Positions 1-6,966 of a stretch of 9,556 nucleotides of DNA are shown here, one piece after another. The first letter of the stretch is position 1. Every line of letters starts with the position of its first letter. Source of the DNA: an uncultured Selenomonadales bacterium (GTDB lineage: Bacteria > Bacillota > Negativicutes > Selenomonadales > Selenomonadaceae); contig CAMNPA010000023.1 of the NCBI GenBank assembly GCA_946547205.1, positions 1-9,556 on the forward strand. The letters are read 5' to 3'. The notes under the pieces are model-generated. The model searched no databases, was not told where the DNA came from, and was given only the letters and a program-made list of their open reading frames with translations. The position numbers were made by a program, and so were the translations under genes.

Positions 1-15
1 AAAAGGAGTGATACA

Positions 16-918
16 GTGATTCTCGTTGACAAAAACACAAAGGTCATCGTGCAAGGCATAACCGGCAAGGCGGCGACCTTTCACACGAAACAAATGATGG
101 CTTACGGCACAAAAATCGTCGGCGGCGTCACGCCCGGCAAGGCTGGTCAAACTGTCGAAGGCGTTCCCGTGTTTAACACAGTCGAAGATGCGGTCAAGGC
201 TACGGGTGCAACGGCGTCGGTTATTTACGTTCCCGCGCCCTTTGCTGCCGATTCGATTCTTGAGGCTGTCAATGCTGAACTTGATCTCGTCGTCTGCATA
301 ACGGAGCACATTCCCGTTCTCGACATGGTTAAAGTTCGTCGTTACATGGTCGGCAAAAAGACGCGGCTCATCGGTCCGAATTGTCCCGGCATTATGACGA
401 CGGGCGAGGCTAAACTCGGCATTATTCCGCCTAACGTTCAAAAGCCAGGTCACGTCGGCTTAGTGTCACGTTCGGGAACTTTGACTTACGAGGCGGCATT
501 TCAGCTGATGAACGCGGGCATTGGCATAACGACTTCCGTCGGCATTGGCGGCGACCCGATTAAAGGCTCGGACTTCATTGACATTCTTGAGCTCTTCAAG
601 GCGGACGACGACACTAAAGCTGTGCTGATGATTGGCGAAATTGGCGGCAATGCTGAAGAAGACGCGGCGCGTTGGATTGCAGAGAACATGCCCGAAAAAC
701 CTGTGGCGGCATTCATCGCGGGACGGCAAGCTCCGCCCGGCAAACGCATGGGACACGCGGGCGCGATTATCAGCGGCGGCAAAGGCACGGCGGCTGACAA
801 AATCAAAGCTCTCAACGCTGTCGGTATTGAAGTTGCCGATACTGTCGCTCACATCGGCGATACCGTCGTCGACACGCTCAAACGCGCGGGCATTTATGAA
901 CTCTGTCACACTTGCTGA
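16..918 (+). CDS. sucD: Succinyl-CoA ligase (ADP/GDP-forming) alpha subunit
   Basis: Intact 300-residue protein, the usual length for the family. With SucC it interconverts succinyl-CoA and succinate coupled to nucleoside triphosphate formation, in the TCA cycle or in anaerobic succinate/propionate metabolism in the cytoplasm. The N-terminal CoA-binding Rossmann region is visible (VQGITGKAATFHTKQM, about residues 12-27). It is followed by PNCPGIM near residue 122 and SRSGTLTYE near residue 152, both family signatures. The phosphorylated active-site histidine sits in MGHAGAI (His247). The GTG start at 16 is set by an AGGAG-type ribosome binding site at about 4-8, and the reading frame matches the family from its first residues. 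sucC would be expected just upstream, outside the window. A terminator hairpin follows the stop. No frameshift or missing key residue is seen. Confidence 0.96.
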   Translation: MILVDKNTKVIVQGITGKAATFHTKQMMAYGTKIVGGVTPGKAGQTVEGVPVFNTVEDAVKATGATASVIYVPAPFAADSILEAVNAELDLVVCITEHIPVLDMVKVRRYMVGKKTRLIGPNCPGIMTTGEAKLGIIPPNVQKPGHVGLVSRSGTLTYEAAFQLMNAGIGITTSVGIGGDPIKGSDFIDILELFKADDDTKAVLMIGEIGGNAEEDAARWIAENMPEKPVAAFIAGRQAPPGKRMGHAGAIISGGKGTAADKIKALNAVGIEVADTVAHIGDTVVDTLKRAGIYELCHTC

Positions 919-932
919 AAAATTTTTTTCAG

Positions 933-961
933 AGCTGCGGCGATGAGCCGGAGCTTTTTTG
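933..961 (+). terminator. Rho-independent terminator of sucD
   Basis: A 9-base arm AGCTGCGGC (933-941) pairs with GCCGGAGCT (947-955) around the loop GATGA, with one G/G mismatch. A run of six T follows immediately (955-960). It lies 15 bases after the sucD stop. It ends only 27 bases before the xth start, so little room is left for a separate xth promoter. xth may depend on read-through or on a promoter inside the end of sucD. Confidence 0.75.
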
Positions 962-987
962 TTGACGGCGCGTTAGGAGTGTATATC

Positions 988-1740
988 ATGAAATTTGTAT
1001 CGTGGAACGTCAACGGCTTGCGTGCACGGCTGAAAAAAGATTTTATGCCCGCATTCAAACAACTCGACGCGGATATTTTCGCTGTGCAGGAAATTAAAAT
1101 GCAACTCGGCGAGGCGATTCTCGAACTTGACGGCTACAAACAGTTCTGGAATTGCGGCGACAAGAAAGGTTATTCGGGCACGGCAATTTTTTCGCGCATT
1201 GAACCGAAAAATTTCACGTGCGGTCTCGGCGTTGACGAATTCGACAATGAAGGACGCGTCATCACTCTCGATTTCGGAGAATTTTTTTTCGTCAATGTTT
1301 ACGTTCCCAATTCGCATAATCTTGAGTGGCTTGCTCGGCGCATGAACTGGGAAAATTCTTTCCGCGAATATTTGACTGCCCTTGACCGCCAAAAGCCCGT
1401 CGTCGTCTGTGGCGACTTCAACGTTGCGCATGAGCCGATTGATTTGAAAAATCCCGCGTCGAATCATCACAGCGCAGGTTTCAGCGACGAGGAGCGTCAG
1501 AAATTTTCAGAGCTGTTGAATGCAGGCTTCGTCGACATTTTCCGCAAACTCAATCCTAACTTGACCGGTGCTTATACTTGGTGGAGCTACCTTCGCAAGG
1601 CACGATTGACCAATGCCGGTTGGCGTATCGATTACTTTTTAATTTCCGCGCGGCTGTTTGAAAATGTCGTAACCGCCACGATTGAGAGCGAAATTTTCGG
1701 CAGTGACCATTGTCCCGTGACTTTGACGCTTGATTTTTGA
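988..1740 (+). CDS. xth: Exodeoxyribonuclease III (AP endonuclease)
   Basis: A 250-residue member of the exonuclease III/APE1 family (EEP fold). It cuts DNA 5' of abasic sites and trims 3' ends in base-excision repair. The catalytic set is complete: Asn7 in WNVNGLRARL, Glu35 in VQEIKM, Asp143 and Asn145 in CGDFNVAHEPIDL, Asp215 in WRIDYFL, and Asp240-His241 in SDHCPVTL. The substrate-loop motif YTWWSY is also present. The frame is open back to 943, but the ATG at 988 is the start: it has TAGGAG at 974-979, and the next residues (MKFVSWNVNG) match the conserved N-terminus exactly. It is 69 bases after sucD, separated by a terminator. The gene is intact and its codon use resembles sucD. Confidence 0.96.
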   Translation: MKFVSWNVNGLRARLKKDFMPAFKQLDADIFAVQEIKMQLGEAILELDGYKQFWNCGDKKGYSGTAIFSRIEPKNFTCGLGVDEFDNEGRVITLDFGEFFFVNVYVPNSHNLEWLARRMNWENSFREYLTALDRQKPVVVCGDFNVAHEPIDLKNPASNHHSAGFSDEERQKFSELLNAGFVDIFRKLNPNLTGAYTWWSYLRKARLTNAGWRIDYFLISARLFENVVTATIESEIFGSDHCPVTLTLDF

Positions 1741-1765
1741 TTGCCAGGTGCCGCCAATCGTTTTT
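1739..1765 (+). terminator. Weak terminator-like hairpin after xth
   Basis: GATTG (1739-1743, overlapping the xth stop) can pair with CAATC (1755-1759), followed by G and five T (1761-1765). The stem is only 5 bp with an 11-base loop, so this is a weak candidate. Confidence 0.25.
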
Positions 1766-1899
1766 GGAAGAAAGTCAACACCGCTCTTTCCTTAACTTTA
1801 ATCAGCCGTTATTTTCAATTAGCGTCGCGACACCAATTTAATCACTTTTCTTGCTTAAATCTAACCAGCCATTTTTCTTGCTCAAATTTCAAAAACTGC
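1741..1899. other. AT-rich gap between xth and the decayed gene
   Basis: No credible gene. A frame opens at a TTG (1741), but its first 50 or so codons look non-coding, rich in Ser/Phe/Asn with no ribosome binding site. The stretch contains two imperfect copies of a roughly 26-base sequence, CTTAA-N-T-N-TAA-N-CAGCC-N-TT-N-TT, starting at 1791 and 1854, 63 bases apart. Confidence 0.4.
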
Positions 1900-2790
1900 G
1901 CCGAAGATGAATCGAACTTGCGGCTCAACGTCGCTAAGAACGAAGCACGGGAGCAGATTCAACAACGCCGAAACACGACGGAGATTAAAGAGCTGTTGAA
2001 TTCATTTGCCGACGACGAATACGCAAGGCACAAGTTAACTTTTGACGTTGAGAATTTGGATTCGCTCACGAAAAAATTTTTTGACGAACTCAATGACTTT
2101 GTCGACACGCGAGTTAATAAGCGGCTTATTCCGGCAGACAAAGAAGTTGACGTTTTTTTTGACGGAGCGTGATGATATTAAGCGCAAAGAAAATTTCGAG
2201 ACGTTTAACGTGCGTTCGTTCCGCAACGCGCTAAAAGATTTGCTCACTGAAACCGGAAAAAATTTTTACAAAATCGACGACATGAGCATTTAAGTTTATA
2301 CCGCCGTTGAAACGCGATTACATTTGCGACGCGCTTAAGGCTCCACTCGACGAGAGCAAAAAAAATTTTCCGTAACGACTCTTCGGCTGCGCGACATTGC
2401 TGAGGTGTTCAACTTCACGATTGACGGCGTCGAACTTTCACTTGCCATCGTCCATACCGGCAAGGACGTTATCAACATCGCCGCGCAGGCAGTTTTGCCG
2501 GAGTCGCGTGTCTTGATTGTTGCGAAAAAGTTTTCTCTACAGCGACTTCAATGAACTCAAAGCGGCAATGGTCACGATTGGCGACGACGGCTGTTTTGTC
2601 AGCAAGTTCAAACTCCAAGACTGCCGAAGAAGATCGCGCGGCATTGATTGCCAATGAGCCGGCTGAAATGCTCAAATGCTCTAAGATGGAATCCACAAAG
2701 CAGCAAGGCGACATTATCGACAATGTGAACGAGACCATGACGGAATTTATCAAGTGGATTCGCGAAATCAAAAAAAATCGGAGAGTTGGC
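1900..2790 (+). pseudogene. Multiply frameshifted gene remnant, family not recognised
   Basis: Protein-like sequence runs along this stretch but jumps between frames. Pieces that read plausibly are: about 1906-2160 (contains TTEIKELLNSFADDEYARHK); 2156-2293 (contains FRNALKDLLTETGKNFYKID); 2286-2372 (FIPPLKRDYICDALKAPLDE); 2363-2530 (contains LRLRDIAEVFNFTIDGVE); 2532-2620 (FLYSDFNELKAAMVTIGDDG); and 2617-2785 (contains ETMTEFIKWIREIKK). Joined, they would give a largely helical, charged, soluble protein of about 290-300 residues. Most switches lie at or near A or T runs: T8 at about 2153-2160, A8T4 at about 2358-2369, A5-G-T4 at 2525-2534 and A8 near 2770. I do not recognise the family. It converges on the broken BRO gene, so a decayed prophage gene is a reasonable but unproven guess. 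Boundaries are approximate, and the start and end of the original gene cannot be fixed. Confidence 0.55.
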
Positions 2791-2793
2791 TCA

Positions 2794-3331
2794 TCAGCAA
2801 ATTGCCGCTCGGCTCAACATTCCGTTTAAGTGCACCACAACTTCACGAATCGTGATAACATCGTACTCGTCGTTGTCGTATTCATCCAAAACGAAAAGGA
2901 GACGTTTAATTTCGCCTGCACCTTCGGGATATTGCGCTTTGAATGCCTCAAATTCTTTGTCGCCCTCAATGCGAATGATTTTTTGATGCGGCGCGACGTA
3001 GTAGCCATGCTTGCGAATGGACGGCAGCACTTCATGAAAGACCCAACGTTGAAAGTTTTTCGCTTCGGGTTTGCGCGAACTCATAATCAGACGATAAAGT
3101 CCGAATTCATTGACGCAGTTTGTCTTGCCGCCAGACAACCCTAAGTTGAACTTAGCCCTCTCGGCGTCGAGTTTCTTAAATGCCATAGTTGGATTAGAGA
3201 GTGTCGGGAACTTTGCAGACGTCAGCGGTGACGGACTACGGTTCCCAATCAATCATGACGAAACGGATTTGTCCGAACTGTTCGTGCTCGAAGGTTTTCG
3301 GTGCGCATACGGGTAAATTTTTCTTTCTCAT
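2794..3331 (-). pseudogene. BRO-N phage antirepressor, disrupted (nonsense codon plus frameshift)
   Basis: BRO-N proteins are phage and mobile-element DNA-binding or antirepressor proteins. The domain core is clear: NPTMAFKKLDAERAKF, GLSGGKTNCVNEFGLYRLI, then SRKPEAKNFQRWV and HEVLPSIRKHGYYV. The original start is the ATG at 3331-3329, preceded by GAGGAA (3343-3338) and reading MRKKNLPVCAPKTFEHEQFG. In this frame a TAG at 3238-3236 falls where the family has Trp (context EP-stop-SVTADVCK, expected EPWFVTADVCK). About 12 codons later the frame shifts by one base, between VTADVCK and LSNPTMAF. A TTG at 3252 could start the downstream frame, but it has no good ribosome binding site and would lose the N-terminal strands. 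After the BRO-N core about 60 residues remain (ending SRAAIC), short for antirepressors, which often carry a full second domain. Probably non-functional. Confidence 0.8.
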
Positions 3332-3343
3332 AAAACATTCCTC

Positions 3344-3520
3344 TTAGGGGTTGTTGTCAAACTCAAACAAAAGAAAAGACATAAGCAATTCCCCGATAAA
3401 ATGAGTTTGAAAGAAGCGGTCTTGCTGAGCGAACTTGCTGCGGTCAATCAATCCGTGATTAGCTTGAAGCACGCGGCAAAAGTTTGCATTCCCGGTAAAG
3501 CCAACTTCAGCATTAAACAT
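3344..3520 (-). CDS. Possible small ORF upstream of the BRO gene (58 aa)
   Basis: An ATG at 3520-3518 opens a 58-residue frame ending in TAA at 3346-3344, 12 bases before the BRO start, so the pair would be translationally close. The sequence starts MFNAEVGFTGNANFC and ends LLFEFDNNP. There is no good ribosome binding site, no recognised domain and no signal peptide. The opposite strand is also open here (3401-3589, 62 aa), likewise without a ribosome binding site. One of the two frames may be real, and I cannot choose with confidence. Confidence 0.2.
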   Translation of the reverse strand: MFNAEVGFTGNANFCRVLQANHGLIDRSKFAQQDRFFQTHFIGELLMSFLLFEFDNNP

Positions 3521-3627
3521 GATTACGATAAGTTAGCTGTCTGCTTTAAAAATTTCGTTCTGTCAGCTGCTCGCACTATTCACTTTTAATTTACCAACAG
3601 CCCTTAATTGCCCGCACAAATTACAGC
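3347..3627. other. Stretch without a firm gene
   Basis: This stretch separates the BRO remnant from the terminator of the next block. It holds only the two weak overlapping ORFs described for 3344-3520 and no clear promoter. It must contain the promoter of the BRO gene if that gene is or was expressed, because the terminator at 3628-3670 blocks leftward transcription from the right. Confidence 0.35.
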
Positions 3628-3670
3628 AAAAAAAAATTTCCCGCGACAATCAACGGGAAGTTTTTTTTTT
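3628..3670 (-). terminator. Rho-independent terminator (bidirectional sequence)
   Basis: The stem TTCCCG (3638-3643) pairs with CGGGAA (3654-3659) across a 10-base loop. The left flank is nine A (3628-3636) and the right flank ten T (3661-3670), which can extend the stem. On the minus strand it lies 4 bases after the stop of the secreted-protein gene, so it most likely ends that leftward transcript. The symmetry allows termination in both directions. Confidence 0.8.
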
Positions 3671-3673
3671 CGT

Positions 3674-4442
3674 TCAAAAATTAGCCTCAAGCCCTAAAAC
3701 AACGCTGTCATTAAGAAACCTAATACTTTCGCCGTAGCCGATATCGATGTGTAAATTGTCTTTGTATATCTGATTGTATTTGCGAAAGAATTCGGCGCGT
3801 GAATCGTTCGGTGAAAGCCCCGATCTGTCGAAACGTCTGTTGCCGTTGCGATAAAGTCTTATTCTTGTCACGACGCCGTTCAAAAAATAAATTTCAAAGC
3901 CTTCTCGATTGTATTGCCAATCACTTTGATTGTGAGCGAAGTTTTCAACACTTGACGGCTGTCCGTAAAGCGCGGCGACTTGATTTTTATTCATGCCGAG
4001 ATAAATTCCGCCGACTGATTCAAAATATCGTTGCTCTTTCGTCCGCCGAAGTCGGATTTCGTCACTGCGACCCCAATTCAGCACAAGATGTTCGTGATAA
4101 TCGATTATGGTGTTATAAGACATTTGATGCCAATACTCGATTAAAATTTCTTGCACACATTCCGCCGTCCGCGATTTTAAAAAGATGAACTTCCGTATTG
4201 CCAAAATCGCCGCCAATGCCGGTCATTTTTCTGTATTCAGCAGCCGTCAGAAGTTTGAAACTTAAAATTTTTCTGCCGTTAAATTTGTGGTCGCTGCTTA
4301 TTGTCAAAACGACGTTGCCGTTCAAGTCGTACCAATCGCCGACGATTTGATCGAGATCTCTTAAACGAATCGCATCCGCTGAACAATCAGTCGAAATCGC
4401 GACGATAAACGCAATCATCATTGTCGCAAAAAAATTTTTCAT
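3674..4442 (-). pseudogene. Secreted protein with BamE/SmpA-like C-terminal part, single frameshift
   Basis: Two overlapping frames form one gene. The first (from ATG 4442) starts with a signal peptide: MKNFF, then a hydrophobic stretch MMIAFIVAIS, then a probable cleavage site near CSA-DA. The Cys is preceded by Asp, so a lipobox is unlikely. It continues with VGDWYDLNGNVVLTISSD, a lipocalin-like strand pattern. The second frame carries the rest: EILIEYWHQMSYN, then GGIYLGMNKNQVAALYGQPS and WQYNREGFEIYFLNGVVTRI, which resemble the BamE/SmpA-type fold (LGM..xQV..L.G.P, W.Y..., F..G.V..I). The full span is 769 bases, one more than 256 codons, so a single extra base explains the break, somewhere around 4160-4190 near a T4A5 run. 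A repaired protein would be 255 residues. The start is supported by GGAG at 4454-4451. It lies 39 bases after the FtsA-like gene on the same strand, probably in one transcript. It could be a recent pseudogene or a sequencing error. Confidence 0.7.
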
Positions 4443-4452
4443 TGTAATCGCT

Positions 4453-4464
4453 CCAATCGATTGG
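4453..4464. promoter_or_regulatory. Perfect 12-base palindrome overlapping a ribosome binding site
   Basis: CCAATCGATTGG is a perfect dyad lying in the 39-base gap between the FtsA-like gene and the secreted-protein gene. Its left edge overlaps the GGAG ribosome binding site of the latter. It could be an operator, an RNA hairpin affecting translation, or chance. Confidence 0.25.
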
Positions 4465-4481
4465 CACTAATAAAAATTTTT

Positions 4482-6869
4482 TCAATCGGCGCGAATGAAA
4501 TCGCTCAAGGAAAATTTTTTATTCGGATTAGCCTGCGCGGGAGTCTTGGGAATTTCGTTGCGAATCGGCGTTTCCAAATCGTCAAGCGGCTTGAATTCCA
4601 TACCGTCGGGCGTCTTCAACGTGATGTCCAATTCGTCGCCGCTCTTGACGGGATCGGCAAATTCAACGGGCGCACCGTTAATTTTTATGACAAAACTCAT
4701 GCGACTTTTCGCAGGCGGCGGTTTGAAATTGACGGCAAGCAATGCGTCGCTGACCATGGCGGAATTTTTAACATCGCGTTCGTAAACAATCTGCGCACCG
4801 TCCTCAATAATCGTGTTCTCGTTCGACACGCGACCATTGACGCTGAGCATGAGCGTTGACGTCGTCGGAATTTGATATTCCTTGCCGTTGTAGAGAATTT
4901 TAATCGCGGCGGCTCGGTTCTCGTCCTTGATAATCTCTCCAACTTTAATCGCGTCGTTGGCAATATATTCAATGGCGTCGCCGGCGTCGGGCACGTCGGA
5001 AATTTCGGCGCGTTCACCGTTGCGGAAAATGTCGGGCTTGCAAACGTAATGCGCCTTGCTGCCGTTCAAAGTGTAATGAATTTTTTTGCCGGCGGGCGGA
5101 TAACCTGCAAGTCTCAAAAGCTCTCCGATTGTCCTGCGCGTCTTGGTGTCGAGAATGTCTCCGTCGTGAAGAAGGCGCGTCGGCAAACTGACTTCATCAT
5201 TGACCAAAAGTTTCGGCTTGACGGAAATTTCTTTGCCGTTAATCGTGACGACAAAATTCGGCTCAATGGCAACAATGTCATCGATTTTAATTTGCGCGCT
5301 GACACCGTCCTCGCCCGGCTCAATCACAATTCGGCAACCGTCTTCAAGCGGCGTGTCGAGACTTGCGGGCTCATCGTTGACAAAAATTTTCGCGAACGTG
5401 CCCATCGTGCCGGGAAAAGATTTTTTCTCGCCGTCAACCGTCACGACAAGTCCGAGTCCCGGTTTGCCGTTGAATTTTTTGTAGTCAATGCCCGCGCTCA
5501 AAACGGCGTCGCTGACCGTCAATTCGCGGAAGTGGAACAGATTGACTTCCTCGCCGTTAATCGTGACGTTGAAGAAATGGAAAGTATCCGTCGACGCGAC
5601 CTTGAGAATTCCCAACGGCGTAGCGGCATCGGGCGATTGCAATGCGGACGGAATATTTTTGATACCTTCGACGTTATCGGGCTTGCGAATGGCGACACGG
5701 TCAAGCGGCATGTTCAAAGCCTCGGCGACAAGTTTATTCAAGTTCGGGCTTAATGCGCCACCACCAACCAAAAGTAAAGCTTGCGGCGGATCGTTGCCGT
5801 TGAGCTCAAGAATCGTCTTCGCAATGGCGTTTGCAATCATTCCGACATTTTCATTGATTGGCATTAAAATTTCGTCAGCCGTGAGCGTGTAACTGCGTCC
5901 GAGTATGTCGTTGAACGTCGCGCCTTCGCCGTTTGTCGCCTTACGTTTAATTTCTTCGGCAACATTGAAGTCAAGCAGGAACCTTTGAGAAATTGCCTCG
6001 GTGACTTCGTCGCCTGCAAGCGGCACCATGCCATAAGCAATGACTGAACCGTTTTTCGTGATGGCAACGTCGGAAGTTCCCGCGCCAATGTCAACGAGCA
6101 CGATATTTAAATGACGCATTGACGGCGGCACGAGAACATTAATCGCGGCAATCGGCTCCAACGTCAACGCGCGAACTTCAAGCCCGGCATAAGTCAGAGC
6201 GGTTTGCATTGAGTCGACGACTTGTCGCGGAAGAAACGTCGCGATAACTTTTGTCTTTGCAATTTTGCCGCGCTGTCCGATTAAACTTTTCAAGCGAATG
6301 CCGTCGAGTTCGTAGTTAATGATGCTGAAGCCGACGCAGTAATAAATTTTCGCGTCGATTTTTTTTTCCAACGTGAGCTGCGATTGTGCGAGCTGAATGG
6401 CTGCGAAATTTAAACTGCTCTGAATTTCGTCCGTGATGACGCCGTTGACTTCGGTTGTCGCCTCTGCGGTCATTGTGTACAGCGCACGACCTGCCGCCGC
6501 GATTGCCGCACTTTTGAGTTCGCCGACTTTCTCCGCCAAATGATTTTTTACGCGAATGATGACTTCAGCGACTTGCGGAACGTCGTGAATCTGTCCGTCA
6601 AGCATTGCGCGACTTGTATGTTCTAAGCGGTGCGTTGCGATAATGTTAAGCTTGCCGTCGTCGTCTTCCTCCGCTACAATGCCGATAACCGAACGCGTGC
6701 CGATGTCGAGTGCGAAAATTTTTTCCCGCCCGTTGTCTCGATAATTAACTTTGTGTCGAGTGCGCCGCAACTTCGGAACGATTGAATCCGCAGAAATTTT
6801 TTTCGGACGCTCGCGCTTATGAGCTTGAGCAACGGAATTTTGTCCGCCGTCGAATATTTTATCTGCCAT
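4482..6869 (-). CDS. FtsA/PilM-like actin-fold ATPase with C-terminal repeat tail (795 aa)
   Basis: The N-terminal 50 residues are basic and probably disordered. Residues 52-425 are an FtsA/PilM-type actin-fold domain: phosphate-1 loop FALDIGTRSVIGIV (52-65), phosphate-2 loop LVDIGAGTSDVAI (258-270) and adenosine motif LLLVGGGALSPNL (365-377). GMVPLAGDEVTEAI (280-293) is typical of FtsA. FtsA tethers FtsZ to the membrane in division, and PilM acts in type IV pilus assembly. Canonical FtsA is about 420 residues and ends in an amphipathic helix. Here a tail of about 330 residues follows, with repeating VTINGKE-like strands (435, 476, 540, 599, 658, 728), each often followed by VNDE/VNG and a DGD-x-I turn. 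This resembles small beta-grasp-type modules (inference). No membrane segment is seen. The ATG at 6869 has AAGGAGA at 6883-6877. This is a divergent FtsA relative, and its actual role is unknown. Confidence 0.85.
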   Translation of the reverse strand: MADKIFDGGQNSVAQAHKRERPKKISADSIVPKLRRTRHKVNYRDNGREKIFALDIGTRSVIGIVAEEDDDGKLNIIATHRLEHTSRAMLDGQIHDVPQVAEVIIRVKNHLAEKVGELKSAAIAAAGRALYTMTAEATTEVNGVITDEIQSSLNFAAIQLAQSQLTLEKKIDAKIYYCVGFSIINYELDGIRLKSLIGQRGKIAKTKVIATFLPRQVVDSMQTALTYAGLEVRALTLEPIAAINVLVPPSMRHLNIVLVDIGAGTSDVAITKNGSVIAYGMVPLAGDEVTEAISQRFLLDFNVAEEIKRKATNGEGATFNDILGRSYTLTADEILMPINENVGMIANAIAKTILELNGNDPPQALLLVGGGALSPNLNKLVAEALNMPLDRVAIRKPDNVEGIKNIPSALQSPDAATPLGILKVASTDTFHFFNVTINGEEVNLFHFRELTVSDAVLSAGIDYKKFNGKPGLGLVVTVDGEKKSFPGTMGTFAKIFVNDEPASLDTPLEDGCRIVIEPGEDGVSAQIKIDDIVAIEPNFVVTINGKEISVKPKLLVNDEVSLPTRLLHDGDILDTKTRRTIGELLRLAGYPPAGKKIHYTLNGSKAHYVCKPDIFRNGERAEISDVPDAGDAIEYIANDAIKVGEIIKDENRAAAIKILYNGKEYQIPTTSTLMLSVNGRVSNENTIIEDGAQIVYERDVKNSAMVSDALLAVNFKPPPAKSRMSFVIKINGAPVEFADPVKSGDELDITLKTPDGMEFKPLDDLETPIRNEIPKTPAQANPNKKFSLSDFIRAD

Positions 6870-6966
6870 TGAATTTTCTCCTTGCGTTAAAGGTTATTGC
6901 GCTTATTTCGCGAATTAAAAGGTTATCCCTTCAAACCGATTCAAAATTAGTTAGGAGGTCATCCGT
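6870..6966. promoter_or_regulatory. Divergent intergenic region with direct repeats and a palindrome
   Basis: These 97 bases separate the leftward FtsA-like gene from the rightward DAK2-like gene and must serve as promoter for both. AAAGGTTAT occurs twice in the same orientation (6889-6897 and 6918-6926, 29 bases apart), with TTCGCGAA (6907-6914) between the copies. For the leftward gene a weak promoter could be TTGAAT (6944-6939) and TTTAAT (6919-6914) with a long 19-base spacer. No good match is seen for the rightward gene. The ribosome binding sites are AAGGAGA (6883-6877, -) and AGGAGG (6953-6958, +). Confidence 0.4.

Noticed and set aside
466..909. Open frames opposite sucD on the minus strand (147 and 104 aa)
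   Set aside because: They overlap an intact, clearly recognised sucD and have no ribosome binding site; they are antisense shadows.
943..987. Upstream ATG at 943 for the exonuclease III gene
   Set aside because: The 15 extra residues are not part of the family, overlap the terminator hairpin of sucD, and the ATG at 988 has the ribosome binding site and the conserved N-terminus.
2786..2830. Helix-turn-helix-like reading HQQIAARLNIPF on the plus strand
   Set aside because: It is very short, the following frame looks random, and the minus strand here is the end of the BRO gene. It might be the last trace of the decayed plus-strand gene, but this cannot be shown.
3401..3589. Plus-strand 62-aa ORF starting MSLKEAVLLSELAAV
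   Set aside because: The ATG has no ribosome binding site, no family is recognised, and the opposite strand is open as well. Kept only as an alternative within the weak ORF entry.
1741..3640. A functional new system in the mobile-element-like stretch
   Set aside because: Both recognisable genes there carry several inactivating changes, so a working system is unlikely.
4872..5753. Plus-strand open frame of 293 aa across the FtsA-like gene
   Set aside because: It lies wholly inside the 795-residue minus-strand gene, which has clear motifs and a good ribosome binding site; the frame resembles no family.
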